DNA of 64,000 nucleotides from Pseudomonas sp. REP124. GTDB lineage: Bacteria > Pseudomonadota > Gammaproteobacteria > Pseudomonadales > Pseudomonadaceae. Location of the stretch: assembly GCF_020164475.1 (NCBI RefSeq), contig NZ_JAIQWX010000001.1:123473-187472 (forward strand). The letters are read 5' to 3'. Below are positions 16,881 through 25,579 of this stretch, piece by piece. The notes below the pieces were generated by a model, which ran no database searches, was not told the origin of the DNA, and was given only the letters and a program-made list of their open reading frames with translations. Within the stretch, counting starts at the first letter, position 1, and each line of letters opens with the position of its first letter. Both the position numbers and the translations under genes were made by a program.

Positions 16881-18200
16881 ATGGCTAATGTCACGACCCC
16901 GGATACCCCTTTATCCATGCCGCAGTCTGATGCTCCAACCTCGCTGCAGCAGCGAGCAATGAAGAAAGCCGCCTGGCGACTCATTCCTCTGCTGGCTCTG
17001 GCCTATTTCTTCAACTACCTGGACCGTACCAGCGTGGGTTACGCCGCCCTGCAGATGACCGATCAGCTTGGGCTCACGGCGGCCCAGTTTGGCTTGGGCG
17101 CAGGAATAATGTTCGTGGGCTATTGCCTGTGCGAAGTGCCCAGCAATCTGGCCATGTATCGCTTTGGTGCGCGTATCTGGATGGCTCGCATCATGATTAC
17201 CTGGGGCCTGGTGGCGGCAGCTACAGCATTTGTAGTCGGTCCCTACAGTTTCTACTTCGTCAGATTCCTGCTTGGGGTGGCTGAGGCCGGCTTCTTCCCT
17301 GGCGTCATTTTCTTCCTGACGCTGTGGTTTCCCGTCCAATACCGGACTCGTGTACTGGCATGGTTTACCGTCGCCACCCCAATCTCCTTTCTCGTTGGCG
17401 GCCCGCTGTCGATCTGGTTGCTGCAAATGCACGGTGCCATGGGACTCGCTGGTTGGCAGTGGATGTTCATCATTGAGGGGCTGCCGGCTTGCATCCTGGG
17501 GCTTATCACCCTGAAGGTGCTTGCCAACCGACCCAGCGAGGCCAAGTGGCTTTCCCAGGAAGAAAAAGACGCTCTTACGGGAATGTTGGAGACGGAAAAG
17601 GCCAAAACACAGAAAAGCCATGGCTTCGGTGCCGCGCTCAAGGATCCGCGAGTTTGGATTCTCAGCTCAATCACGTTCAGCTTCACTATTGGCACCTATG
17701 GGATAGGCATCTGGCTCCCGCAAATGCTGAAGGCTCAAGGTGTCGAGATGAGCCTGATTGGTTGGGTAGCCGCAGTGCCTTACTTCTTCTCCACCATAGG
17801 ATTACTGTTCTGGGCGAAACATGTTGACCGTACCGGTCGCGGCATTCTCAACCTGATCGTAGCGCTGGTCCTGGCTGGTTTGGCGTTGCTCTTCGCGGTG
17901 AACATGAACGCGCTGATTCCGGCTCTGGCAGGTATCACCCTGGCTCTTGTGGGTACGATTTCGGCGAAGACCATTTTCTACACGCTGCCAGCCAAATTCC
18001 TCAGTGGTCAGGCAGCGGCCGGTGGTATCGCGCTCATCAACTCCATCGGTGCATTTGGTGGGTTTGTCGGCCCCTATTTGATGGGGTTCCTCAAGGATTA
18101 CACGCAATCCTTCACGGCGGGGCTGATGGTTATGGGCTGCATCCTCTTCTTCGCCGCTCTCATGGCGCTTTCACTGCGCTTTTTCATGCGTGATGCGTGA
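16881..18200 (+). CDS. MFS transporter, ACS family
   Basis: This 439-residue inner-membrane symporter has about twelve segments and the ACS landmarks AYFFNYLDRTSVGYAALQM, CLCEVPSNLAMYRFGAR and VRFLLGVAEAGFFPGVIFF. It starts 178 bp after the CoA-transferase and is closed by a terminator at 18289-18316. It gives the cassette a second importer besides the CitMHS carrier. The two may take up different forms (acid and lactone) or have different affinities; this cannot be read from the sequence. It is one of three ACS carriers in the window, with those at 1133 and 61206. Confidence 0.88.
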   Translation: MANVTTPDTPLSMPQSDAPTSLQQRAMKKAAWRLIPLLALAYFFNYLDRTSVGYAALQMTDQLGLTAAQFGLGAGIMFVGYCLCEVPSNLAMYRFGARIWMARIMITWGLVAAATAFVVGPYSFYFVRFLLGVAEAGFFPGVIFFLTLWFPVQYRTRVLAWFTVATPISFLVGGPLSIWLLQMHGAMGLAGWQWMFIIEGLPACILGLITLKVLANRPSEAKWLSQEEKDALTGMLETEKAKTQKSHGFGAALKDPRVWILSSITFSFTIGTYGIGIWLPQMLKAQGVEMSLIGWVAAVPYFFSTIGLLFWAKHVDRTGRGILNLIVALVLAGLALLFAVNMNALIPALAGITLALVGTISAKTIFYTLPAKFLSGQAAAGGIALINSIGAFGGFVGPYLMGFLKDYTQSFTAGLMVMGCILFFAALMALSLRFFMRDA

Positions 18201-18288
18201 TTCAGATTGCGTGTATTGAGCAGAACAGCGTTCTGGACAATGGACTAGCTGCTGGTTTGACTCACAGGTAAGGTAGCAGCCATCACAA

Positions 18289-18316
18289 CGGCCCCTATAA
18301 GGGGCCGATTTTTCCC
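18289..18316 (+). terminator. Rho-independent terminator after the MFS gene
   Basis: CGGCCCC-TATAA-GGGGCCG (18289-18307) is followed by ATTTTTCCC. It is a perfect 7-bp GC-rich stem with a U-run, 88 bp past the transporter stop, so the IclR gene downstream probably needs read-through or its own start signal. Confidence 0.85.
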
Positions 18317-18337
18317 GATGATGCCGAGCAGAGTCAG

Positions 18338-19108
18338 ATGCCGCCAAAAAATGAACCAGAAATAGTCGATTCCTCCAAAAGCAACGCTGAAGGAGGAGTA
18401 GCGGCAGTTGATAGGGCATTCGCAATCCTTGGGGCGTTTGAACCTGATCGCGCCAGTCTGCCCTTGGCTGAAATTGCCCGGCGTACTGGCTTGTACAAAA
18501 GCACCATTCTTCGTCTGATGAGTTCCCTGGAACGAGCAGGCTTCATCCGGCGTTTGGCCGATGGGCAATATGGTGTTGGTCATGAGCCTTTGCGGCTGGC
18601 TCAGATCTATCAATCTTCCTTCCGGCTGCGGGACGCCATCTATCCGGTGTTGGAAACGCTTACTGAAGAGAGCGGGGAAACCTCGTCTTTCTACGTCATC
18701 GAAAACGACATCCGGGTGGTGTTGTTCCGAGTAGAGCCCAAGCGGGCAGTTCGCTTCAGCATCCACGAGGGTGACCGTTTTCCACTTCACGCCGGCGCTT
18801 CAGGCAAAATCCTCAGAGCCTTCGGGCCACCAGCGGATCGCGCCCTTGCCGAGGTGCGTGAGCATTTCTGGGCGACGTCGTTTGGAGAGAGAGATCCGGA
18901 AACTGCGTCCATCTCGGCCCCTGTGTTCGGTGTAGGCCATGAGTTCAAAGGAGCCCTGACGCTTTCAGGCCCCTCCGAGCGCTTCAACAAGGAGCAGATG
19001 CAAGCGGCACGCTCCATGTTGCTCAAGCGAGCGGCACAAGCCACCAATCTTCTTGGGGGAAGCGACCGAGAGCTACTGGCTGCATTGGAGCTCAATGAGG
19101 AAAAGTAA
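18338..19108 (+). CDS. IclR-family transcriptional regulator
   Basis: This 256-residue regulator has an N-terminal winged helix (AVDRAFAILGAFE, LAEIARRTGLYKSTILRLMSSLERAGFI) and a C-terminal IclR ligand domain (ESGETSSFYVIENDIRVVLFRVEP, PLHAGASGKILRAFG, ISAPVFGVGHEFKGALTLSGP). The ATG at 18338 is used; no better start exists upstream because a terminator ends at 18316, and the ribosome site is weak (GCAGAG). It is the last plus-strand gene of the HMG-CoA lyase cassette and the best candidate to bind the palindrome at 14282-14298. The effector is probably the acid or CoA ester handled by the cassette. Confidence 0.88.
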   Translation: MPPKNEPEIVDSSKSNAEGGVAAVDRAFAILGAFEPDRASLPLAEIARRTGLYKSTILRLMSSLERAGFIRRLADGQYGVGHEPLRLAQIYQSSFRLRDAIYPVLETLTEESGETSSFYVIENDIRVVLFRVEPKRAVRFSIHEGDRFPLHAGASGKILRAFGPPADRALAEVREHFWATSFGERDPETASISAPVFGVGHEFKGALTLSGPSERFNKEQMQAARSMLLKRAAQATNLLGGSDRELLAALELNEEK

Positions 19109-19119
19109 GGGAACCAAAA

Positions 19120-20190
19120 TCATGACTGCGTCAGACGGATTATCTGTCTGGCGCAGTAGGCACCCGTCAAAATCACCCCGAAAAGCCGCAGCGTCTGCAT
19201 CGCCAGCACCATGCCGACATCGGCATGCGTCTCCACAGCGATGATAGCCATGGCGTCCAGCCCACCTGGACTGGTCGCCAGGTACATGGAAAGAAAATCC
19301 GTGTGGGTGGCATAAGCCAGGAGCCATGCACAGCCCGCGCACAGCACGATCAGGATCACTGCACCGATAATCATCGTGGGCAAATGTTTGAACACGTAGC
19401 GCACGGTTGTGCGATCAAACCTGAGCCCGATGTAACAGCCAATGGCTCCATAGGCGACTGCAAGCAGCCAACTCGGCATGGCAATACTCATCAGGCCGCC
19501 GAGCTGAAGTGCGCCGCCGATCAACAGCGGCATCAGTAACGCGCCTGCAGGCATCTTCGTACCTGCGGCGACACCAAACAGGATGACGGCCAGGCTGATC
19601 AACACATCGGAAACTTCGATGCCATTCGAAAGCGTGCTTGCATGAACCACCTCTGCGGAGAGATTGCCTGCCCCGAGCATATGACTGACCAATGAGCCAA
19701 TCATGACGACACACACCACCCTGACGTATTGCATGGTGGCCACCACTCGAGAGTCGGCACCACTTTCCTCAGCCATGGAAACCATCGCAGACGCGGCACC
19801 AGGCGCCGTTCCCCACGCTGCAGTGCTGCCAGGGATACCGCCAAACCAAACGGTTCCAAGTCCGACGGCGGCACTGAGTGTCACAGTGAGGAAGGTTGCG
19901 AAAAGCATCACATGCCATGACTGAGCCAATGAAGCCAGAACAGACCATGTGACGGAGTGAGCCACAAGCAGACCCACGCATCCTTGTCCGAAGCGGAAAA
20001 TGTGTCGGTGCAATCGCAGGTCAGCACCGCAGACACCAAATACGATAGCCACCAGCATTGGCCCCAGAAACAGCCCCGCCGGTACTGCAATCGCGTGTAG
20101 AAGTTGACCTGCCGCGCCGGCGACGACGACCAGGCCTAGCCACTTGAGGCAAAGCAGGTGAGGAGGAGGGGCGGGCTTGGAGGTTTGCAA
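19120..20190 (-). CDS. AbrB-family membrane protein (PF05145 type)
   Basis: This is a 356-residue integral membrane protein with two homologous halves, as is usual for the AbrB/'ammonia monooxygenase regulator' membrane family. Each half carries a signature like VPAGLFLGPMLVAI and PTMIIGAVIL, with GTAPGAASAMVSMAEESGAD in the first half and TSPGGLDAMAIIAVETHADV in the second. Function in this family is poorly established; transport of a small organic anion is plausible. It is unrelated to the Bacillus regulator of the same name. It is convergent with the IclR gene (11 bp apart) and divergent from a LysR gene 126 bp away that probably controls it. Confidence 0.82.
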   Translation of the reverse strand: MQTSKPAPPPHLLCLKWLGLVVVAGAAGQLLHAIAVPAGLFLGPMLVAIVFGVCGADLRLHRHIFRFGQGCVGLLVAHSVTWSVLASLAQSWHVMLFATFLTVTLSAAVGLGTVWFGGIPGSTAAWGTAPGAASAMVSMAEESGADSRVVATMQYVRVVCVVMIGSLVSHMLGAGNLSAEVVHASTLSNGIEVSDVLISLAVILFGVAAGTKMPAGALLMPLLIGGALQLGGLMSIAMPSWLLAVAYGAIGCYIGLRFDRTTVRYVFKHLPTMIIGAVILIVLCAGCAWLLAYATHTDFLSMYLATSPGGLDAMAIIAVETHADVGMVLAMQTLRLFGVILTGAYCARQIIRLTQS

Positions 20191-20316
20191 AGAAGGAAGT
20201 CTCCTGGCGATGACGCCACTCTCAATGGCAAATCTGTGGCCGGGAAATTATCGACACCGGGAATGATCAAGTCTATTTTCTACTTTCGATGAACCTATAA
20301 CTGAAATTCATGAATC

Positions 20317-21219
20317 ATGGACTTTCGCGACCTCGCCTATTTCGAAACCATCGCAGAGTTGGGCCACCTCGGACGCGCTGCCGAGAAGCTCAACCGCAGT
20401 CAGCCTGCGCTGAGTAAAAGTATTCAGCGTCTGGAAGAATCCTTGGGCACGCGCCTGTTTCAGCGCGATGGAAGAAGGATCAAATTGACCGATGTTGGTG
20501 AACTGCTACTCGCCCGTGGCAAGCAGCTTCGCATCAACATTGCCGAAACCGAGCGAGAAATCCGCGAGTACGCAGGCGGCCTGGTTGGCAATATTCGCCT
20601 TGGGTGTGCGGCAAGCATGGCCGAGTACCTGCTCCCACAGCTTACTGAGGAACTGCTGGAGAGAGCGCCCAAGCTGACTCTCAAGCTCTCCATAGGCCAG
20701 GATGATGTGCTTAGAGAATCTCTGAGGGCGGGGCGGCTGGATGCGATTATTTGCCCACTTGTCGTCGACGATCCTTACTTCCATACGTATCCCGTGCTGC
20801 AGGATGAGGCGGTGGTAGTGGCAAGCGCAGAGCACCCGATTTTTTCCGCCGCCTTTGACCAGCGTGATCTTTGCCAATATGGATGGGTGCTGCCGGGCCC
20901 CACGGTGACGGCCAGGCGCTGGATAGACAATGCATTCATCTCCAGGCAACTGCCGCCTCCGAACGTACAAATCGAAACCAACTCGATTTCGATGCTGCCC
21001 AGGCTGATTGCACGTACTCGATTACTGAGCTTTGTGGCTCGAGAGACACTGGAGTTCGGCCAAGGCATGTCCCGACTTCGAGAGGTTCCGTTGGAGCAAA
21101 CCACGATGAGCCGAACCGTTGCCGTATTGGTGCGCGCAGAAGGTTATTTACCACCCGCTGCGGCGGCTATGGTTGAGCTCTTGCGTGACAGGGGAAGCAG
21201 CTTTCTGAGAGAGGATTAG
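20317..21219 (+). CDS. LysR-family transcriptional regulator
   Basis: This 300-residue regulator has an N-terminal helix-turn-helix (MDFRDLAYFETIAELGHLGRAAEKL, SKSIQRLEESLGTRLFQRDGRR) and an effector domain from about residue 90 (GNIRLGCAASMAEYLLPQL, GRLDAIICPLVVDDPYFHTYPVL). It is divergent from the AbrB-type membrane gene. The 126 bp between them include a palindrome ATTCATGAAT at 20307-20316 close to the start codon, so it probably regulates the membrane protein and itself. The inducer is unknown. Confidence 0.88.
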   Translation: MDFRDLAYFETIAELGHLGRAAEKLNRSQPALSKSIQRLEESLGTRLFQRDGRRIKLTDVGELLLARGKQLRINIAETEREIREYAGGLVGNIRLGCAASMAEYLLPQLTEELLERAPKLTLKLSIGQDDVLRESLRAGRLDAIICPLVVDDPYFHTYPVLQDEAVVVASAEHPIFSAAFDQRDLCQYGWVLPGPTVTARRWIDNAFISRQLPPPNVQIETNSISMLPRLIARTRLLSFVARETLEFGQGMSRLREVPLEQTTMSRTVAVLVRAEGYLPPAAAAMVELLRDRGSSFLRED

Positions 21220-21269
21220 TTACCCGAGGCGACAATCAATCAACCGGCATGCCAACCATCGTGAAAAGC

Positions 21270-22193
21270 TCATGCAGACGCCAAGTCCCTCAGGACGGTG
21301 ATGTCCTGCTTCGGTGACAAACCAAACATCCGACTGTACTCACGACTAAAATGCGACGGGCTTTCGTACCCGACCTTGAATGACGCGGTTGAAGCATCAT
21401 GATGCTCGTTGAGCATCAATCGCTTGGCCTCGCTGAGACGTAACCATTTTTGATACTGAAGGGGGCTCATGCCGGTCAGTTGTCGAAAATGCCGGTGGAA
21501 TGAAGATGTACTCATCTGAACCTGGCTGGCCAGCTCATCAATTCGAAGTTGGGACGCGAAGTTCACCTTCAACCAGTCAATGGCTCTCCCAACCCGATAT
21601 CCATGGCTATCAATCGCTGCAACCTGCCGCAGTTTTTCGGCCTGATCGCTAAGCAAAAGTCTGTAATGAATTTCACGCCGCAGCATCGGCTCGAGTACGG
21701 GAATCGCCTGAGGTTCATCCAGCAACGCAACCAGTCGACAAAACGCATCGAGAATAGCGTCGGTTACAGTACCTACGCCGACACCCGTGCCTGATTGGCG
21801 CTCGTTATGGGGTGGCAAGCCACCTTGCGCAATGAGCTCCGCCAACATGCGTTGGTCGAGCTGAAATGCCAGCCCCAGACAGGGGTGACTGCTGCTTGCC
21901 TCCGTTACTTCGGAATTGGCGGGAATATCAAGTGATGTCACCAGGAATCGAGACGAGTCGTAGGCGTAGGCCTCTCCTCCAACCCACATCTTCTTGGCCC
22001 CATCTACGACCAGGACAATGCTCGGAGGCACCATGCAAACTGCCGGTGGTGCAGGCGCATCGCGGCGAAACAGATCAAGCCCAGCGATGGCGGTTGCAAA
22101 GTCCCCAGTACCCGGAGTGCGATTGCCTATCCGCTTGATCAGTGCACTTCGGTAGCCGTCTTTATGCCTATCGAGCGTGTGTTCAGTGTTCAT
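21270..22193 (-). CDS. AraC-family regulator with AraC_N domain
   Basis: This 307-residue regulator has an N-terminal AraC_N-type cupin-like domain (PSIVLVVDGAKKMWVGGEAYAYDSSRFLVTSLDIPANSEVTEAS) and a C-terminal pair of helix-turn-helices (LRIDELASQVQMSTSSFHRHFRQLTGMSPLQYQKWLRLSEAKRLM, then FKVGYESPSHFSREYSRMFG). This resembles YqhC-type activators that respond to aldehydes or electrophiles. It is divergent from the MFS exporter and exported hydrolase, which are the likely targets. The 263 bp in between show no obvious repeated operator. Confidence 0.87.
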   Translation of the reverse strand: MNTEHTLDRHKDGYRSALIKRIGNRTPGTGDFATAIAGLDLFRRDAPAPPAVCMVPPSIVLVVDGAKKMWVGGEAYAYDSSRFLVTSLDIPANSEVTEASSSHPCLGLAFQLDQRMLAELIAQGGLPPHNERQSGTGVGVGTVTDAILDAFCRLVALLDEPQAIPVLEPMLRREIHYRLLLSDQAEKLRQVAAIDSHGYRVGRAIDWLKVNFASQLRIDELASQVQMSTSSFHRHFRQLTGMSPLQYQKWLRLSEAKRLMLNEHHDASTASFKVGYESPSHFSREYSRMFGLSPKQDITVLRDLASA

Positions 22194-22456
22194 ATGGATT
22201 GTTCTCCTTCAGATTCGGACTGTAGTTCCGCAAGGAAAAAAAACCTACCGATACGCTCCAGATTGGTCGGAATGGGCAAGTAATGTAGAGAAACCAGCTA
22301 CTGCAGCCAAGGGTGCAACGCCCACAATTGTCTACATCAACAAGGCCGCATTCACTACTGCACATCTTGGATGGCTCCAATCTCGCTGGCTGTTCTACAT
22401 GCGCAGCCAGGCGGCCCTGACTCCCTCAAAGCCTTTATCAATGAGGATAGACGCCT

Positions 22457-23728
22457 GTGTTATCAACCACTCTTCCCACTCCTTCTGATGGAGAAAGTCC
22501 AAAAGCCTGGGGGGCCGTAATGGCGATGTCCCTGGCTGCGTTCGCCTTGGTTGCCTCTGAATTCATGCCGGTGAGTTTGCTTACACCGGTAGCGACTGAC
22601 CTGCATCTCACGGAGGGTCAGGCAGGTATGGGCATCTCGGTGTCGGGGCTGTTTGCCCTGATCACGGCATTATTGATTGCGCCTGTTGCCGCAAAGGTAG
22701 AACGCAAGAGGCTGTTGCTGTCGATGATGATCATCATGATCATTTCGGGAACTGTGGTCGCCTTCGCTGCAAGCTACGAAACGTTCATGGCCGGGCGCGC
22801 GCTTATCGGAGTGGCTATCGGCGGGTTTTGGTCGCTGAGCGCCGCTACATCCATTCGCCTGGTCCCCGCAGATCAAGTTCCACGTGCCCTGGCTCTGGTC
22901 AATGGCGGCAATGCACTCGCGACAGTTATCGCGGCTCCAGTGGGTAGCTATCTGGGAGCCTACATCGGCTGGCGATGGGCATTTTTCACCGTAGTACCCG
23001 TCGCGATGATTGCATTGGCATGGCTGATGTTCAGCATGCCCAAACTGGCTCCACGCCAAACAACGCCAGGAGGCGGCAATGTTCTGCTGCTTCTCAAAAA
23101 GCCTCCAATCGCACTCGGGATGCTCGCCGTTGCAGGTTTTTTCATGGGCCAGTTCATGCTCTTCACCTACCTGCGACCTTTCCTCGAAGCAGTAACGCGT
23201 CTCGATGTGTCGATGGTTTCCTTCGTGTTGCTGCTGATTGGAGTGGGCGGCCTGCTAGGTACCTTCCTGATCGGTCCCTTTCTTAAGGGTAACGGCCTGT
23301 ACCGCACGCTCATCAGTGTGCCGATCATGATGGCTGCGATCGCGATTGCACTCGTGATGTTTGGGCACTCACTGCTCGCCACAGCGGGGCTACTGGCGTT
23401 ATGGGGATTGATCGCCACTGCGACACCCGTTGCGTGGTTTACATGGATAGCACGCGTGGTGCCGGATGACGTTGAAGCAGGCGGAGGTTTGTTTGTAGCC
23501 ATATGCCAGTTAGCCATCGCTCTGGGAGGCACCGTCGGCGGGATTATTTTCGACGCATTTGGCTATCGATCGACCTTCGAAACGAGTGCGCTTTTGCTCG
23601 CAGCCACTGCAGTTCTCGCTTTTCTTGCAAGCCGATCAGCGAACAACACTGCTGCCAGAGAGTTGAGCTTCGCCCCACAACCGCTATGGCGTCCTGCTGG
23701 TGATGCGCTGCCGTCCTCAGAGCGTTGA
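22457..23728 (+). CDS. MFS drug:H+ antiporter-1 family exporter (NepI/YdhP-like)
   Basis: This 423-residue inner-membrane efflux protein has about twelve segments. The start is the GTG at 22457 with GAGGA upstream. Features of the DHA1 arabinose/purine-nucleoside efflux branch are LAAFALVASEFMPVSLLTPVATDL, the conserved segment-4 region GRALIGVAIGGFWSLSAA and DQVPRALALVNGGNALA. It shares direction with the hydrolase gene 75 bp downstream and is divergent from the AraC regulator, so the three form one small module. The exported compound is unknown. Confidence 0.86.
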   Translation: MLSTTLPTPSDGESPKAWGAVMAMSLAAFALVASEFMPVSLLTPVATDLHLTEGQAGMGISVSGLFALITALLIAPVAAKVERKRLLLSMMIIMIISGTVVAFAASYETFMAGRALIGVAIGGFWSLSAATSIRLVPADQVPRALALVNGGNALATVIAAPVGSYLGAYIGWRWAFFTVVPVAMIALAWLMFSMPKLAPRQTTPGGGNVLLLLKKPPIALGMLAVAGFFMGQFMLFTYLRPFLEAVTRLDVSMVSFVLLLIGVGGLLGTFLIGPFLKGNGLYRTLISVPIMMAAIAIALVMFGHSLLATAGLLALWGLIATATPVAWFTWIARVVPDDVEAGGGLFVAICQLAIALGGTVGGIIFDAFGYRSTFETSALLLAATAVLAFLASRSANNTAARELSFAPQPLWRPAGDALPSSER

Positions 23729-23803
23729 CTCTGCGAAGAACCGAACCTGACATCCCAAGGATTCAATTCCCTCTACTTACATATCACTTATAGGTACAGA
23801 GTC

Positions 23804-24886
23804 ATGACAGCAAACTTCGCCGCTAAAAGTACTTTCAAAGTAACAGTCCTTGCATTTGCCTTGGCGATGATGGGCATGGAATCGGCCAAAGCGCAGTCTC
23901 AGGCCGTCACCGTTGATCCTTCAACGCACTTGGTCCAGACGTGGGACAAAACCTTTCCCAAGAGTGACAAGGTTGATCACCGGAAAGTGACCTTCAAGAA
24001 CCGCTATGGGATCACCCTCGCGGCCGATGTCTATCTGCCAAAAAACCGTGGCAATCAGCGCCTGGCGGCTATCGTGGTCGGTGGTCCGTTCGGCGCGGTG
24101 AAAGAGCAGGCTGCCGGTCTGTACGCGCAGACAATGGCCGAGCGCGGCTTCGTCACGCTGGCCTTCGATCCTTCCTATACCGGAGAGAGTGGCGGGGAGC
24201 CACGCAACATCGCCTCGCCGGACATCAATACCGAAGATTTCATGGCTGCGGTGGATTTCATCGGCCTGCAGTCCTACGTCGATCGTGAGCGTATCGGCAT
24301 GATCGGCATCTGCGGTATGGGCGGCATGGCGTTGAACGCAGTGGCAGCTGACAAGCGTGTCAAGGCCGTCGTCGCCAGCACCATGTACGACATGAGCCGG
24401 GTCATGTCCAAGGGTTACAACGACAGCGTCACGCCCGAGCAGCGCGCGCAAGCGCTGGAGCAGATGAGCCGGCAGCGCTGGGTAGACGCAGCGAATGGGA
24501 AGCCAGAATATCAACCGGCCTACAACAAGCTCAAAGGCGGCGAAGCACAGTTCCTGGTCGAGTACGCCGACTACTACATGACGCCGCGCGGCTACCACGC
24601 ACGAGCGGTCAATTCGGGCAACGCCTGGTCAGTCACCACGCCGCAGGCGTTCATGAACATGCCGATTCTGACCTACATCAAAGAGATTTCGCCGCGCCCA
24701 ATCCTGTTCGTACACGGTGAAAAAGCTCACTCGCGTTATTTCTCTGAAACCGCCTACGCGGCGGCAGAACAGCCGAAGGAACTGCTGATCGTCAAAGGTG
24801 CTACCCATGTCGATCTCTACGATCAGAAGGACAAAATCCCATTTGATGCGATGACCACGTTCTTCAATCAGAACCTGAAAATCTAA
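23804..24886 (+). CDS. Exported alpha/beta hydrolase with Cys nucleophile (YcjY/dienelactone-hydrolase-like)
   Basis: This is a 360-residue hydrolase. An N-terminal signal peptide ends near AKA before Gln31, so it is periplasmic. The fold begins at about residue 60 (VTFKNRYGITLAADVYLP) with oxyanion-region GGPFGAVKEQ. The nucleophile elbow is GICGMGG with Cys170 in place of the common Ser, as in dienelactone hydrolase and YcjY-type proteins. The late histidine is in KGATHVDLYD. At the usual acid position the sequence reads HGEKAHS, so Glu may serve. Downstream of the exporter, it could act on a compound outside the cytoplasm. The substrate is unknown. Confidence 0.84.
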   Translation: MTANFAAKSTFKVTVLAFALAMMGMESAKAQSQAVTVDPSTHLVQTWDKTFPKSDKVDHRKVTFKNRYGITLAADVYLPKNRGNQRLAAIVVGGPFGAVKEQAAGLYAQTMAERGFVTLAFDPSYTGESGGEPRNIASPDINTEDFMAAVDFIGLQSYVDRERIGMIGICGMGGMALNAVAADKRVKAVVASTMYDMSRVMSKGYNDSVTPEQRAQALEQMSRQRWVDAANGKPEYQPAYNKLKGGEAQFLVEYADYYMTPRGYHARAVNSGNAWSVTTPQAFMNMPILTYIKEISPRPILFVHGEKAHSRYFSETAYAAAEQPKELLIVKGATHVDLYDQKDKIPFDAMTTFFNQNLKI

Positions 24887-24930
24887 ACCGGTTCTGAGGC
24901 TGGCGTGAACATCACTAACCATACAATTTC

Positions 24931-24954
24931 TGTACAAAATCATGATTTGGTATA
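24931..24954. promoter_or_regulatory. LitR/PplR-like box upstream of the chalcone-isomerase-like gene
   Basis: TGTACA (24931-24936), 12 bases, then GGTATA (24949-24954) match the TGTACA-N12-TGTA(C/T)A pattern I recall for Pseudomonas LitR-type regulators, with one mismatch. The second half overlaps a TATAAG-like -10, and the gene starts 42 bp later. Confidence 0.55.
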
Positions 24955-24995
24955 AGTTTTAAAGGCGTCCATTGAGTCCTATCGAGGCTTTTCGC

Positions 24996-25547
24996 ATGAC
25001 TTGGCAGCCGGAACGCTCGATCCGCCACGTTATCTGCCTTGTGCTGATGCTCCAGAGTGCAGAACTGTTTGCTGGCTGGCGTGAAGCCTTACCCGATGCA
25101 CGTCTGTCGGGTAGCGGTGACATGCGGGTTTTTGGGTTCTCCATCTACAGCGCCCAGCTCTGGAGCCCACGCCTGATTGCGGGTAAAGCGCCGGGGGCAG
25201 ATGTGCCTTTTGCGCTGGAGCTGACCTACAGTCGTGCGATCAGTCGCGATGATCTGGTGGAAGCCAGCATCAAGGAAATCCGTCGCCTGTCGCCGAGTGC
25301 CGGAAACTCACAGCTGATTGCTCGCTGGAAGCGGGAGATGCAGAGCGCGTTCGTCGATGTACGCGCAGGTGACCGCATAACCGGAGTCTTTATGCCGGGA
25401 GAGGGCGTACGTTTTTATGTAGGCGAGAACCTGCGGCATGTGGTGCGCGACGATGCGTTCGCCAAAGCCTTTTTCGCAATCTGGCTTGACCCCCGAACAC
25501 GCGATCCACAGTTGCGTGCCCAATTGCTGGGCGCAGCGAAACCCTGA
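24996..25547 (+). CDS. Exported chalcone-isomerase-like protein
   Basis: This protein has 183 residues from the ATG at 24996, which has GAGG eight bases upstream; a TTG at 24972 is in frame but lacks a site. An N-terminal hydrophobic segment ending LFAG-W looks like a signal peptide. The rest matches the chalcone-isomerase-like fold of bacteria: LSGSGDMRVFGFSIYSAQLW, FALELTYSRAISRDDLVEASIKEI, and FAKAFFAIWLDPRTRDPQLRAQLLG. Bacterial members are thought to bind fatty acids or have no known activity. It converges on the six-gene lipid operon and its promoter carries the same type of TGTACA box, so it probably belongs to that regulon. Confidence 0.82.
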   Translation: MTWQPERSIRHVICLVLMLQSAELFAGWREALPDARLSGSGDMRVFGFSIYSAQLWSPRLIAGKAPGADVPFALELTYSRAISRDDLVEASIKEIRRLSPSAGNSQLIARWKREMQSAFVDVRAGDRITGVFMPGEGVRFYVGENLRHVVRDDAFAKAFFAIWLDPRTRDPQLRAQLLGAAKP

Positions 25548-25579
25548 GGCCGTCGAGCAAGTGAACACGTCGCCTTGAG

